Part shown: positions 53,446-64,000 of the stretch, in pieces
Numbering within the stretch: the stretch's first letter is position 1
Layout of the letters: each line of letters opens with the position of its first letter
Assembly: GCA_016271365.2 (NCBI GenBank)
Contig: CM028129.1
Span: forward strand, 841,916,001-841,980,000
Reading direction: 5' to 3'
Length of the DNA: 64,000 nucleotides
Source: Neoceratodus forsteri
Lineage: Eukaryota > Chordata > Ceratodontiformes > Ceratodontidae
Position numbers and translations under genes: made by a program
The notes under the pieces: model-generated
Told to the model about the DNA's origin: nothing
Database searches by the model: none
The model's input: only the letters and a program-made list of their open reading frames with translations

Positions 53446-54555
53446 CTAAACATTAAGTAAAATTTTAACCCTCCAAAGGGAGAAATACACTCAGTAGAAA
53501 CCTATATTAATTTAGTGTTACAAGGCAAAAGAAAATTCATAGAAGAAGAAAAATAAAAGGAAAATAACACCAACAGAAATTCAGATTTAAGTAAGGAGGA
53601 ATACAAAGCTATCAAAGTAGAAGAAAACAAAATTATTTTCATAAAACAAGTAGATAAGGGTGGGGTATTTTAATACAGGAGTACACGAATTATAAAGAAG
53701 AATGCCTGAAACAATTAGAACACAATGGAAACTGCAGGAAAATACAACATAATCCAACAGAGGAAATACAATTGAACATTAAAGATAGATTGGATTTTTT
53801 GGGGGATAATAGGATGGGAAGTGGAGAATTTGGTGAAAGTCAACTCTAAAATCCTGAATTTTTATACCATCTCTAAAACACATAAAAATGCAACAGAACC
53901 ACTGGGAAGGTCTATAGTCCCTGGGGATTGGGTCTGTACATGAGACTACATCTAGTTATGTGAATTACTTCATCAACTCTCTAGTTACAGAAATGTCCAT
54001 CTATATTAAGGATACTACACTTGTTATTAAAATAGTAGAATGTGTTAGACTCCGAACATTGGACAACAATATAGGGGTAGATGATATATGGCTGTGTACA
54101 CTTGATGTATGGGACTGTTACACATGCATACCTCATCAGGAGTGCATTGAATCAATGAGGCTAGCATGCAGTCTAGAGTTCATGGAAGCAAGCTGCAGAC
54201 ACATGCATTACTGCATTTAGTAGAAATAGTATGGGAGAACAACTATTTCAAATTTGAAGACAGTTTCTACATTCGGACTTGTGGCACTGTGATGAGCAGT
54301 AAAATGGTACCAGCTTTTACAATTCTCCATATATGGGAATTTGAACAAAAATTTGTCATGGATGCCAACAGTAATCTATTCCACAAACATGTGGAAATGG
54401 CACATTGATGATGTTTTCCTAATCTGGAGAGGACGTATATCAGAACTAGAAAAGTCCTACAAATTTTTAAACACGAGAAAAAACAATATAAAATTTACAT
54501 TACAAAAGGACAGCCACTCTGTCCCTTTTTTAGATGTGGAAAGTGGTCAGAGATA

Positions 54556-55115
54556 AGAGAGAATAAAGGATGGGGAAGGGGGTACTATGAGAATTTAATG
54601 CACACCCCAGTTGTGGGATGCTACATAAACCCCGAGGGTGAAGCCTGAGGGGTTTATCAAAGCATCTCACAATGAGGGTATGCATAAAATTTTCATAGCA
54701 CCCCATTCCCTCAATCTTTAATTTTTTTATAATACATTGGACAGCAATATTTTTCAGGCATGATCAATGGGATATTAAAAAAAAATCATGCCAAAAACTC
54801 ATGTTGTGGCAGCTCTGCAGTAAGTGAGAGATGGAGCAGCCATGTTTTTTTAAACTGTTACACCCGCCCACAAGCAAGACAAGAGCCAATGAGGGAGTGG
54901 CATACTTTGATTGAAATGGCTTGTGAATGCCATAACAACCAGCCAGTTGTTACGAGAAATATCAACTGGTCCAGCCCATAGGAAAAATTGTTGACTAGTT
55001 ATTATAAAGCAATAAAACACAGTGCTATCCAGATTTTGCACCACAATGCCTTAAAATGTTATATTACGTAAAATCCCCAAAGGCAAGATAAAGCAGATAG
55101 GTCTTTAAGGCCTTC
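54556..55115. mobile_element. About 560-bp insertion with a strong inverted repeat at its left end
   Basis: The Penelope-like reading breaks after VPFLDVE and resumes at about 55,120. The intervening DNA starts with an inverted repeat: AAAGGATGGGGAAGGGGG to CATAAACCCC (about 54,560-54,630) against GGGGTTTATC to CAATCTTTAA (about 54,644-54,726). The rest (to 55,115) has no coding sequence. It may be a MITE followed by older sequence; no clear target duplication was seen. Confidence 0.6.
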
Positions 55116-55890
55116 TTAAAGATAACATAATTATTTTATTTATGGAAAAGAAACAGATAGAAACATGATTTTACATGGTGAGAGTTAACACAGTCCACAC
55201 TTGATAAAAAGTATACAATTTTCTCAGTATTTAAGAAGAAAACATAACTGTCACAAGGACAGTGATTTCAATGTAGAATAGGAGGTACAGAAATAGATTC
55301 AAAATTAGAGGATATAGAAGGTAAAACATATATAGGGCGGAGAACAGAACTGACACAATGAACTGGGAGGAAATTTTGGTGCAAAGGGACATAGGAGACA
55401 AGAATAGAGTAGTTTTAGCTACCAAATATTTACAGAATTATAAAAGATTTTGACAAATCATAAATAAACATTGGCACATTCTTCAACTTGAAATAGATCG
55501 GTACAAACATTTTCTGAGCCACCACTTACAGCGTTCAAAAGAAATAGTTCTCAAGGGCAAATTGGTACATGCAGTACATAAAATACAGTACCAGTGACCA
55601 GCACAGCATTGGCAAGGCAACATGAGCTCTTAAAACTCGAATAACAGAGCATAAAAGCATGATTAGAAAGAAAGAGGATCTTTTAGTTGTTGCAAGACAC
55701 TTTATGGATCATGGACATACTCCATCCTCTCTGAGATTCTGGGGAATAGAACTAGTTAAAGAAGCAAGGACAGAAGATGGGAGAAGTGGAGCACTATTAA
55801 AATGAGAGGCATGGTGGATCTATAGAATAAGAACCTACGCACAAGGAAAAGGAATGAATGCAGAACTGAACTGGACAGTTTTTTTTCTAA

Positions 55891-56316
55891 ATTAATATAA
55901 TGCATTTAAGAATAGCGCTGCAAAGGGTTTGTATGTGCCTTGTGGATTTTCTAGACAAGCCTCTTTGTTGGGTTCTAGCTCTAGATATACAATATTGACT
56001 TGAATGATATGTAAGTATAGACATTAAAACAGCAGCATTTAGTGTTAATGGTTTAAGATAAAAGCACATTTTATAAAGTGTGCTAGTCCAAGCAGTAGAA
56101 CAGATGTGACTATTCCCATTACAAAAATTAAAAACAAAATAACTCACAGGCAAGAGTTAGGACTTTATGGGTAATGGTAATTATTCCATATACAGGTATA
56201 TTAAGGGTCTTCAGAAATTACACATATGGTAAACAGTAATAACAAGCACCCAAGTGGTAGTGGTGGGATTAGAACAAGGCAGCACTATTAGTTTTGTTAT
56301 TACAGTGAGTTCACAG
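55891..56316. other. 3' region of the Penelope-like element
   Basis: Non-coding sequence between the end of the nuclease frame and the hairpin next to the right arm. No feature recognised. Confidence 0.4.
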
Positions 56317-56390
56317 TCATACATAGTAGATATAGGTTAAAGATCATAGGCAACGTGCTATGATCTTTAACTTATATCTACTATGTATGA
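56317..56390. repeat. 74-bp hairpin at the inner end of the right arm
   Basis: The arms 56,317-56,349 and 56,358-56,390 (TCATACATAGTAGATATAGG and onward) are inverted with one mismatch in 33, separated by eight bases. It lies exactly where the right inverted arm begins. The left arm lacks it at the matching place. Confidence 0.88.
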
Positions 56391-57147
56391 AGAAAAAGTT
56401 AAGGCAACACTTGTTAATTATTGACAAAAAGAAACAAGGTAGCAAACAATCAGATATCGGGGGAGCAATCATATTAAAAGGTATTTATGCCCTTTACAGC
56501 ACAGTGAAGCTGGAATTAATTCCAGGAAGTTAAAGCTAAGCATATGCAATAGTATTATTAAAACATTGTAACATAGCATGCTCATATTTTAAAGGTTTTA
56601 TAAAAGGTTAAAATTGGAGAACTACACATAGAACATTTGTTTTGGGTAGCATGCCTAATACTCAACTGCTTGGACACAATGTAGAAAAAAGAATGGACTA
56701 GATATAAAACATTGGGTAAAGGAATCGTTTTGAAATTACGTAAAACAATCTTTTTGGTGGAGGTGTATTGTTTTTTAAGGGGACTTTCACCTTAAGGTGA
56801 TCTAAATTGAATGTTCAAGCGGTGTGTAATTAGTATGAGTGCATATGTTTACAGCAAGAAAGTTCTATAGCTAGTAGAAATTATTAAATATTGTTGTGCA
56901 AGTTAAAAAAAATCTCCTTTTTTAAAAATGGGAAACATTCAAGATTAATTATATAGTTAAGAACTTTACATAATGTCAGTTCTTGTATTAAAAGAGGTTT
57001 TGGATATGGAATTGTTTGGTGTGTATATTTTAGTCTATACAACTTGCTTTTTTTCTGTTTTAATAGAATACCACCTACCTGAAGAAGTAGTACTGCCATG
57101 AAACACGTGTTTTAGGTGGAAGATATAAATTAAAAAGAAAATAGAGT
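56386..57147. repeat. Right inverted arm of the Penelope-like locus (about 760 bp)
   Basis: This uninterrupted arm is the reverse complement of the three-part left arm at 44,361-49,593. Identity is perhaps 80 percent by eye. The match ends at 57,147 (CTATTTTCTTT on the minus strand). Penelope-like elements are known to be flanked by repeats (pseudo-LTRs) that may be direct or inverted, which is the simplest explanation. Confidence 0.85.
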
Positions 57148-57615
57148 GATGCCAGCTTCTTTGGTACTGAGGGTTGGGGTGCTGGACGCCACACCTCGCA
57201 CCATGCCAGTGACTCGAGTTTGGGAATGCACTTGGGTCACTAGGGGGTTGGCAGCAGCAGTCACTGGGACAGGCTGAGACAGCCACCCAGCCAGCCACAG
57301 CAGTGATAAAAACTTGTATAAAACCAAAAAACAAAATGGATAGGGACACAGGAGTCAAACCTTCAGTAATTTATATTCGTATTGGTTCTGCATAAATGAG
57401 TTCCTCTGAATATACGTCTTTAGTGGCATTCATGCAAAGAGTAGCCTAGTTCATGTACAATTTGTGCACTGTACTTTCATCTTCATGCACGTTTCTTACT
57501 AGAGCATTACATACATCTTCAGAATTTATCCAAGGGGCCCTATGCAGTTCCTGTGGTCCAGTTTTACGTAGATATCAGCAGAATAATACTGCAACATGCT
57601 TCCCATTTTTCATTA
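57148..57615. other. Unassigned sequence
   Basis: No gene recognised. It is locally GC-rich around 57,160-57,300 and AT-rich afterwards. Confidence 0.45.
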
Positions 57616-58238
57616 TTTCAATCAATCAATCAATCAAAAAATCAATCAATTAATCAAATCTTTATTTATCCAGGTGATCATCGTTGAGCAATGCTCATTT
57701 ACAAGATGGACCAGGGTGGAACATGGTAGACATAATAACACAAGGCAGTACATTTATATAAAGTCAGAGCAAATAGGTACAAATACTGAATACAGGGCAA
57801 CCAAAAACAAGAGCCCATAAGAACTTGTACAGTTCAAGGCAATAGTTAAAAATACAGACAACATATACATACATACAATATCTGGGAGCAGTAAAAATAA
57901 GCTTAGTTAGATACTATTGTAGACTATAGTGGACTGAGTAACAGCTTGGCCAGCAGAGAAAGGTTGGGATAGAGGGGTGGGAAGGACCAGAAGACTAATA
58001 AAGATACAATGGGAGAAACAAAATAGGATGGGGAGGAGGAGAATGGACAGTGAATGATGGAAAGGAACCAGAAGGGGGATAAAGGGAACTCAGAGTACAG
58101 GGGAAGGTGCAAGGAGATAAGCCTCAACCAAGGGTACGAAGAACTCCTATCCTGAAGATGGGAGACAAGGACTGAAATTAAGATAGGTGATAGCAGTAGT
58201 AAAGAAGGATGGGGATGCAAAGGGAGATGATGGGACAG

Positions 58239-58480
58239 CTAGGTTTGAGAGAGAGGTGAACAGGACTCAAGATACCTAAGCCTTATATACAGAACCGGGC
58301 AATATGTGGAACCATAGCAGGCAATGATGCAGATCCTGGCTGGGCGAAGCAGTTGCATACTTCTTTGACTGAACGGGAATATAGTGTCTTGAAGGCAGAC
58401 AGGCAAACAGGGATGTTCAATTTGGGAGTTTTTTGTAGATTGTTCCATAAAGAAGGCAATGCAAAGCTTATGGCCACTCT
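58239..58480 (-). pseudogene. LINE ORF2 C-terminal fragment
   Basis: Two overlapping minus frames together give ISFALPSLWNNLQKTPKLNI and FKTLYSRSVKEVCNC. This is like the 'S-x-x-P-x-L-W-N-x-L-P' and 'F-K-x-x-L' C-terminus of LINE ORF2 proteins. It lies in order behind the RT fragments. Confidence 0.7.
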
Positions 58481-58662
58481 ACCAAAGGCAGATTTAGCCT
58501 TTGGTACTTTGAGTGAGATAACTGAGTAACTTCTTAGAGCATAATTACCTATTGCACTTAGCGGAAGGCAGCTAGAAATATAATGTGGCAGTGTTTTGGA
58601 GATAGATCTGAAGGTCCAGAGTGCAACATTTCTATCTCACCTGAACTTGAGGGAGGTCCACC

Positions 58663-59579
58663 CTATGGCTCCATACGGGGGCAGTGATGTGTGGCAAAGG
58701 GAAGTGCTATTATAAACCTTAGGGCTCTGTGGTAGAGTGTGTCCAGTTTTGCCAAGGAAGAGATGGGACACTGGCAGTATAGGAAGTCAGCGTAATCTAC
58801 CAATGACAGAAATGTTGATTGGACCAGCCTCAGCTTAGCATCTCTGGTAAGAAATTGGTTAAATCTAAAGAAAAGGCCCAATCTCTGCCTTAGTTTTTTT
58901 AGCAGGTCCTCAACATGTTCCGTGAAGGAAAGTCTGTGGTCTAGCCACACTCCCAGGTACTTGAGTTTTGTGACAAATTTCAATTTTTCTCCTAGAATTG
59001 TGGTAATCTGGGGAACTGATCCAGTGGTTGCTGGGTTTGCCCAAATGGATAAATGGGGAAAAGAGCATTGCTTTTGTTTTTTTGGAATCAAGAAGGAGCT
59101 TTTTGTGTAGTAGTTGGCTGTGCAGTAGATTAAATTCAGATTGGAGGTCTCCAGAGGCAGCTTCAGGCATTGGGTGACTTAAGTAAAGTACTGTATCATC
59201 AGCGAACAGATGAATATTGGCCTTGTTTATACAGTTGTCAATATTGTTAATGTAGATTGCAAACAGCAGGGGACCTAATATAGATCCCTGGGGCACTCCT
59301 CTTTGAAGAGGCTTGAGGGGGTGATAGTTCATCTTTGGCTTTAACCTGCTGAAGGCATCCTGTTAGATAGTCAGCAAACCATCGCAGTGATGAAGAGCCC
59401 AGGTCAATAGTCCACAGGGAGGAGAGAAGCAGGCTATGATCGACAGTGCTGAAGGCCTTACTTAGATCCAGCAACACAGCACAGATGAAGTTCCTGCTGT
59501 CCAGATCACACTGCCAATCATTAGTCACTTTGGCAAGAGCTGTAATAGTGCTATGTTTAACTCTGAAGCCAGACTGCAT
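58663..59579 (-). pseudogene. LINE ORF2 reverse transcriptase palm, thumb and C-terminal part
   Basis: 59,247-59,579 gives MQSGFRVKHSTITALAKVTN and AVLLDLSKAFSTVDHSLLL (the conserved D of KAFDTVDH is S here). 58,910-59,332 gives GVPQGSILGPLLFAIYIN and the intact palm motif FADDTVLY at 59,183-59,206. 58,663-59,091 gives LKYLGVWLDHRLSFTEHVED and SLVDYADFLYCQC. The three frames are separated by frameshifts. Confidence 0.88.
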
Positions 59580-59626
59580 GGGATTTCATAGATTCATAGT
59601 TTCAAGGTAAGTTCTCAACTGTGCAT

Positions 59627-60259
59627 TCACAATTTTTTCCAGTAATGTAGACAATATTGGAAGACGGCAGATCGGCTTGTAGTTATTGAGATCACAGAGT
59701 CACCAGATTTGAACAGGGGAATAACATGCTGTCTTTTCCATACGGGTGGCAGAATACCCTGAGACAGTGATAAGTTAAATAGGTGAGTAATAGGCACAGC
59801 TAATACATGATACACAAGCTTTATAAGGCATGGATCTAGGGTGTCAGTGCCAGCACTTTTTCTGGTATCCAGCTGTAACAGAAGATCCTCCACCTCTTTC
59901 AGTGAAGCAGGTTGAAGGGAGAATGTTGAGGTAGTGGCAGAGGATTCAGGATAATGGGTGCCATCTTGAGTGCGTAACAAGCATGCAGGGGAATTGTCAA
60001 ATGCTAGTCCTGCAGTGGCGAAGTGATTATTAAAGGAATCTAAGATCTCCAGCCTATCCCTGATAGTTGTATTCCCAGAGTTGATCTTTGATGGAAGGGA
60101 GTTTCCAGAGGAGTGGCCAGACGGGTCCTTGATAATTTTCCAAAAATGAGCTGAGCTCCTGGCAGCAGAGTCAGATTCAGAGCAGAAAAAGGTAGCCTTT
60201 GATTCTCTGACCATTTTTGTGAGAACATTTTGTGCCCTCCTAAACTGACTCCAATCCAT
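59627..60259 (-). pseudogene. LINE ORF2 linker and RT fingers
   Basis: The frame reads MDWSQFRRAQNVLTKMVRES, AHFWKIIKDPSG, DSFNNHFATAG, VEDLLLQLDTRKSAGTDTLD and LPPVWKRQHVIPLFKSGD. It then loses frame where NYKPI would be expected. In-frame sequence continues upstream to about 60,350 (SENLGHKSELKTM), so the first methionine is not the true start. Confidence 0.85.
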
Positions 60260-60365
60260 GGGGGTGTTGAATCAACGTGTTTTTTTCCAAAGCTTATTCC
60301 TTTCTATTAACATAGTCTTGAGTTCTGATTTATGCCCCAAATTCTCAGAACTTATATTTTAAGCC

Positions 60366-60660
60366 TCCTCAACATCCACAGGAATGACAAAATTACAATC
60401 TGACCTCTAAAATGTTGTTTATGGTGTTACAACATAAAAGCATGTTTTAAGGTGGAATTACAGTTCTCACCCACTGTGTTTATCTAAGGGTCTTAAAAAA
60501 ATGATTGTTGAAAATTTGGCAAAAAAATTGTAAAAAATGACTGAGTTATGAGTAACAGTTGATTTTGGGAATTCAGTCCAAACTTTTATGTCACAAAAAA
60601 TAATTCTTTGTTTGCACATTTTTATACTGCAAATAAAGACTTCTTTGCACTTTTTTATGT
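60366..60660. other. Unassigned AT-rich sequence
   Basis: No gene. It leads into the 64-bp minisatellite and shares TTCTTTG words with it. Confidence 0.45.
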
Positions 60661-60666
60661 TGAAAA

Positions 60667-60975
60667 CAAAGAATTCTTTGTTTGTGAGATTCTTTGTTCT
60701 CACTTTCATGGGAATAAATAATGCGGTGGACAAGGAATTCCTTGTTTGTGAGATTCTTTGTTCTCACTTTCATGGGAATAAATAATGCGGTGGACAAGGA
60801 ATTCTTTGTTTGTGAGATTCTTTGTTCTCACTTTCATGGGAATAAATAATGCAGTGGACAAGGAATTCTTTGTTTGTGAGATTCTTTGTTCTCACTTTCA
60901 TGGGAATAAATAATGCGGTGGACAAGGAATTCTTTGTTTGTGAGATTCATTGTTCCTACTTTCTAGCAAACAAAG
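60667..60975. repeat. 64-bp minisatellite, nearly five units, very uniform
   Basis: GGAATTCTTTGTTTGTGAGA, TTCTTTGTTCTCACTTTCAT and GGGAATAAATAATGCGGTGG recur at 60,670, 60,734, 60,798, 60,862 and 60,926 with only one or two changes per unit. The high uniformity points to recent expansion. Each unit starts with a small palindrome around AAGAATTCTT. Frames crossing it are artefacts. Confidence 0.95.
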
Positions 60976-61465
60976 AATTCTTGACTTGTGACACAAGAAT
61001 CACAACCCCCATTAAGTTGGTGACCTAAGATTTTTGTGGTGCTCAGAAAATTAATTTCTATGTAATTTTTTGTTAAACAAACCCCAGAATCTAACTGAAC
61101 GGTTCCTGTTTACCTAAGTTGTGGTGTTTGTTGTTCTCAGGTGCATCATTTTCAAGTGTTTCTAGAAAGAGTTTTGCCCCCCCAAAACCAAGATAGCAGT
61201 ACTCATGACCAAAAATCATTTTCTCGTGAAATAGATATTAGCTCGCAAACATTAATTATTTGCTCACATCAGACAGCAATCCTGAAAACCTTACTGAGCA
61301 TGCTCAGAAGCCACATTTTCAAACCTTAGAACTTGAGAACCAATTCATATTTTTTACTCAACCTTCAAAAGGCATCTCCTTGGGCTGACCTCCTTCTCCC
61401 TTGTAAATTTGGGAATAAAATTCCAAGCCATTTTTACTCCACAGGTGAGGAAAAATGGTTAAAAA
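60976..61465. other. Unassigned AT-rich sequence
   Basis: No coding motif on either strand. It resembles old satellite-like sequence similar in composition to 6.1-7.0 kb. Confidence 0.45.
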
Positions 61466-61469
61466 GTCC

Positions 61470-62990
61470 ATTTAACATACTAACATACTATTTGCCAGCA
61501 GATTAGGCCTTACGGTCTATCGAGTCTGCTCGAACCTAGATCCTTAGTTGGGTGCCAAGACCCTCCCATCCCTTGTTCTCTAGAAACCCCTATCATCCAT
61601 CCCCACCCCCCTGGGACAGGCCATCATCTGATACATCCACTTTCTGTGTCTGTCCCACCCTCTCTTGAAGCCCTCCACTGTGGATCTCTGAACCAGCTCA
61701 CCAGGCAGTGCATTCCAAGGGTCCACCACCCTCTCGGTGAAAACCTTCTCCTCTTTTCCCCTCACCCTTCCACCTTCCAACTTCAAACCATGCCTCTGGT
61801 GATACCTCCCTGCTTTAGTCTAAGATCCCTCCATGTTTACCTCTATTTATTCCCTTGAGGTACTTGAAGACCTCAATCATGTCCCCCTGCTCTCCTTTCC
61901 TCCAATGAAAACAGGCAGAGCTCCTCAAGTCTGTCCTCATAAGTCAAATCCCCTAGCCCTCGTGATCATCTTTGTTGCCCTCCTCTGCCCTCTCCAGGAG
62001 CTGTATGTCCCTCTTCAAATGTGGTCTCCAGTACTGTACACAGTACTCAAGGTGTGTCTAACCAGTCCATTGTACAGCAGCAGAATCACTCCTGCTCCTA
62101 GAGGTGATGCCCCTAGATGCATCCCAACATCCTGTTTGCCTTGCTAGCTGCTCTCCTGCACTGCTCAGAGTTATTCATACATGTATCCACTTTTCCCTAT
62201 TGAGGCCTCAGCGCCTCCCTCCCAGGGTGTACCTGTGTTTAGGGTTTCCGACCCAAGATGCAACACCTTGCACTTGGTGATATTGAAATTTAATTTCCCA
62301 TGTGTGAGCCCAGCTTTCCAGGGTGTCCAGGTCCTTGCAGGGCCACCCTTCCCTCTTCTCCCTCAACTACTGCTCCCATCTTGGAGTCATCCACGAAGAG
62401 ACTCATTTCACACCCTATACCCTCCCTGATGTCTGATATGTATGCATTAAACAGGATCGGACCCAGGACCGAGCCTGTGGTGCACCCTACCAACCTCTCT
62501 AGGGTTCGAGAGCTCCCCACAGACCCTACTCTCTGAGTGCGTCCAGCTAGCCAGTTTCAATCCATCTGACCATCAAGGGCCTCCTAACCCCATCAGTTTC
62601 TCCACCAGACCATTGTGGGGACAAAGTCAAACGCCTTGCTGAAGTCCAAGAATATACATCCACAGGCTTACCCCTGTCCAGTTCTGATGTTACCCATTCA
62701 TAGAACTCCACAAGGTTGGTTTGACATGATCTACCTGGCACAAACCCATGTTGCCGACTATCCAGACCTCCTACCTCCTCCAAATACACCCCCAATCATT
62801 CCTTTAGTATACTCTCCATTAATTTTCCCACCACCGAGGTCAAACTGATGGGTCTATAGTTACCTGGTACTTCCTCGACCCCCCTTTATGGATTGGTACC
62901 ACATGTGCCTCTCGCCAATCCCTAGGTACCCTCCCTGTCTCAAGTGACCTGCTTCTACAGGCTTTTTTAATTTCTGTATCACAGAATCTA
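61470..62990 (-). mobile_element. CR1-clade LINE, 5'-truncated, different 3' tail
   Basis: The 3' end near 61,472 reads, on the minus strand, CGAGCAGACTCGATAGACCG then TAAGGCCTAATCTGCTGGCA, so it is a subfamily distinct from the other copies. Coding parts are the C-terminus VFTERVVDPWNALPGELV (61,580-61,786), the post-palm and palm region with LFVDDS at 62,386-62,397 (FADD changed to FVDD), and TGSVLGPILFNAYISDI. The segment RQHGFVPGRSCQTNLVEFY follows at 62,547-62,795. It is cut at about 62,990 in the RT fingers (ETGRVPRDWREAH). Confidence 0.88.
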
Positions 62991-62999
62991 GATGAGTGG

Positions 63000-64000
63000 C
63001 CATCTAGGTGGGCAAATTACTTGCCTAGAAAATATTGCACTAATACAAATCACGAGACCACTCAATCTGGGACCATGGCTCTCCTTATTGTGTTTTTATT
63101 GCTCCTAAGGTGCAGAGTTTTCAGCAATACAGTGCAATTCGAAGTACCTCAATGCAATTCAGTTCTCCAATATACCTTATCAATACCTAATGTTATAACA
63201 GTCTACCGTGCAGACACTATGTCATTCTCCTCTCCCCTTTTAGCCTATTCCCCCCGGTTAGCCTACACCCCTTGCTACTTTCCTCACCTATACCTACCCA
63301 GCACTTACATTGATCACGATCAACTGTCATTACAGTGGTGCGCCTCTTGCATGACACGATATGGGTTGCCCATGAAGAAATAAAAAGCAGTCTCCATTTT
63401 TATAAGCTCCTTAAAGAAAGTTATACTTCTGCTTCTTCTCTGCTCAGGAAATGTGGAGCTCAACCCTGGCTCCCCCCTACAACTTACCTCGCCTATCGAT
63501 TTTGCTGAGGCCACAGGTCTCAAAATGATGATGGTCAACATTTTAAGCCTGCCTAAAAAACTTGTGCAGCTGCAAGCCTGGGCTGCACATGTTAACCCAG
63601 ACCTTATCATAATTACTGAGTTGTGGTTAAAAAAGACGAACACTGATCAACAAATATCACTGCAGGGCTACAATTTATTTAGAGCAGATAGAGAGTCTAG
63701 AGGCGGGGGTGTGGTTATCTACGCCAAATCTAAGTACTTGGTCACCAATATTAGTTGCAAATCTCTAGCCAAGGAATTTGAGTTAGTTTCGTTGAGCCTT
63801 CATCTCCCCTCCTCGGAATGTATCACTATCCTAGGTGGCTATAGATCCCCGTCTGGTGGTGATGAAGTCCTTAATCTTTTGAAATCCATGTTCGTAGATG
63901 CAAAAACTGAAACAATATTTCTAGGAGATCTAAATATGGACTGGCTGTCACCTAAATCACACGGCCACAAATCCTTTGTGACGAGCTAGGTCTTGGGCAA
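63000..64000 (+). mobile_element. L2-like LINE, 5' part, running off the window end
   Basis: A 5' non-coding region of up to 400 bp precedes a hydrophobic 2A-like leader and an endonuclease that is open to 63,989. It joins the truncated minus-strand CR1 at about 63,000. RT would lie outside the window. Confidence 0.75.
63400..63989 (+). CDS. L2-like ORF: 2A-like leader and AP endonuclease (partial)
   Basis: The frame reads SSLKKVILLLLLCSGNVELN followed by PGS, the same leader plan as at 40,621. Here the last proline of NPGP is serine. The endonuclease follows: VNILSLPKKLVQL, LIIITELWLKKTNTD, YNLFRADRESRGGGVVIYAK, ITILGGYRSPSGG and TIFLGDLNMDWLSP, ending near the SDH region. The nuclease part is uninterrupted over about 190 codons, so this is one of the better-preserved ORFs here. 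A stop lies at 63,987-63,989 (ACGAGCTAG). No ATG is found at the expected start of the leader. Confidence 0.78.

Larger units (their letters stand above)
50600..55890 (+). pseudogene. Penelope-like element: reverse transcriptase and GIY-YIG endonuclease, decayed and interrupted
   Basis: The N-terminal part at about 51,060-51,290 reads YYKSKHIPQSLRI, DRWEGIKKKASFDFMVSLI. A middle part near 52,080-52,250 follows. The RT starts at about 53,590: SKEEYKAIKVEEN, then VDKGG, FYTISKTHKNATEPLGRSIV, LCTLDVWDCYTCIPH, NNYFKFEDSFYIRTCGTVMS and the palm WHIDDVFLIW, then VPFLDVE (to 54,543). After an insertion it resumes at about 55,120: RTVISM, NRFKIRGYR, GDKNRVVLATKY and HWHILQLE. The C-terminal nuclease part follows: LKTRITEHKSMIRKK, VARHFMDHGHTPSSLRFWG and EAWWIYRI. 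The palm motif is YIDD in the family, so the tyrosine is histidine here. Many stops show it is dead. Penelope-like enzymes insert at nicks or chromosome ends. Confidence 0.9.
57619..60365 (-). mobile_element. LINE of the L2/CR1 group with (TTGA)n-type tail, 5'-truncated
   Basis: On the minus strand the element ends in a (TTGA/ATTG)n tail (57,619-57,655 on the plus strand as ATCAATCAATCAATC). It contains the linker, RT and C-terminal domains. The tail and the wording of the RT differ from both the CR1 and L2 copies of this window, so it is a third LINE lineage. I do not give it a clade name beyond Jockey-superfamily LINE. Confidence 0.82.

Noticed and set aside
59266..59579. A host gene with RT-like motif
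   Set aside because: All flanking frames continue as LINE domains in order and are frameshifted; nothing points to domestication.

Overview
This window looks like vertebrate nuclear DNA from a large, repeat-rich genome. I found no host single-copy gene that I can name. Nearly every recognisable open frame belongs to a mobile element. At least eleven CR1-clade LINE pieces are present, together with L2-type LINEs, a Penelope-like element, a Kolobok-type DNA transposase, a tRNA-derived SINE with a CORE/MIR-like middle, and many long palindromic (foldback) repeats. This mix (CR1 with an esterase ORF1, L2, Penelope, many minisatellites) would suit a lungfish, coelacanth, cartilaginous or basal ray-finned fish, amphibian or reptile. 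The sequence alone does not decide between them.

Layout. 1-7.8 kb: non-coding DNA with two large tandem arrays (units of about 298 and 142 bp) and two strong hairpins. 7.8-12 kb: two copies of a composite repeat with inverted ends and reiterated 'TGCAGAAG' blocks, plus a 600-bp palindrome. 12.2-17.4 kb: two long CR1 LINEs in opposite orientation, the second with a zinc-knuckle/esterase ORF1. 17.4-20 kb: a THAP-domain relic, a MITE, a degenerate hexanucleotide array and a 195-bp degenerate repeat. 20.3-24.2 kb: two minus-strand CR1 elements.

25.7-36.6 kb is the most interesting part. A spliced Kolobok-type transposase gene (+) faces a spliced gene (-) for a small cysteine-rich protein resembling the cytoplasmic C-terminal domain of the P2X7 receptor. 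Both keep matching splice sites and are only lightly decayed. Both have a possible 5' non-coding exon and a start codon just inside the following exon. I infer that they may be the two genes of one large DNA transposon, later hit by CR1 insertions and foldback repeats.

36.9-44.3 kb: a CR1 interrupted by a SINE with a 5-bp target duplication, then an L2-type LINE with a 2A-like 'NPGP' leader and a TAAA tail. 44.4-57.1 kb: a Penelope-like element (RT plus GIY-YIG nuclease) lying between inverted arms of about 760 bp. These are riddled with later insertions: a 1.8-kb near-symmetrical palindrome, an L2 LINE, a TTAA-flanked MITE, a CR1 tail and others. 57.6-63 kb: two minus-strand LINEs and a 64-bp minisatellite. 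The window ends inside the 5' part of another L2-like LINE.

All protein-level calls were made by reading translations for family motifs. No database search or alignment program was run, so boundaries of repeats are approximate.
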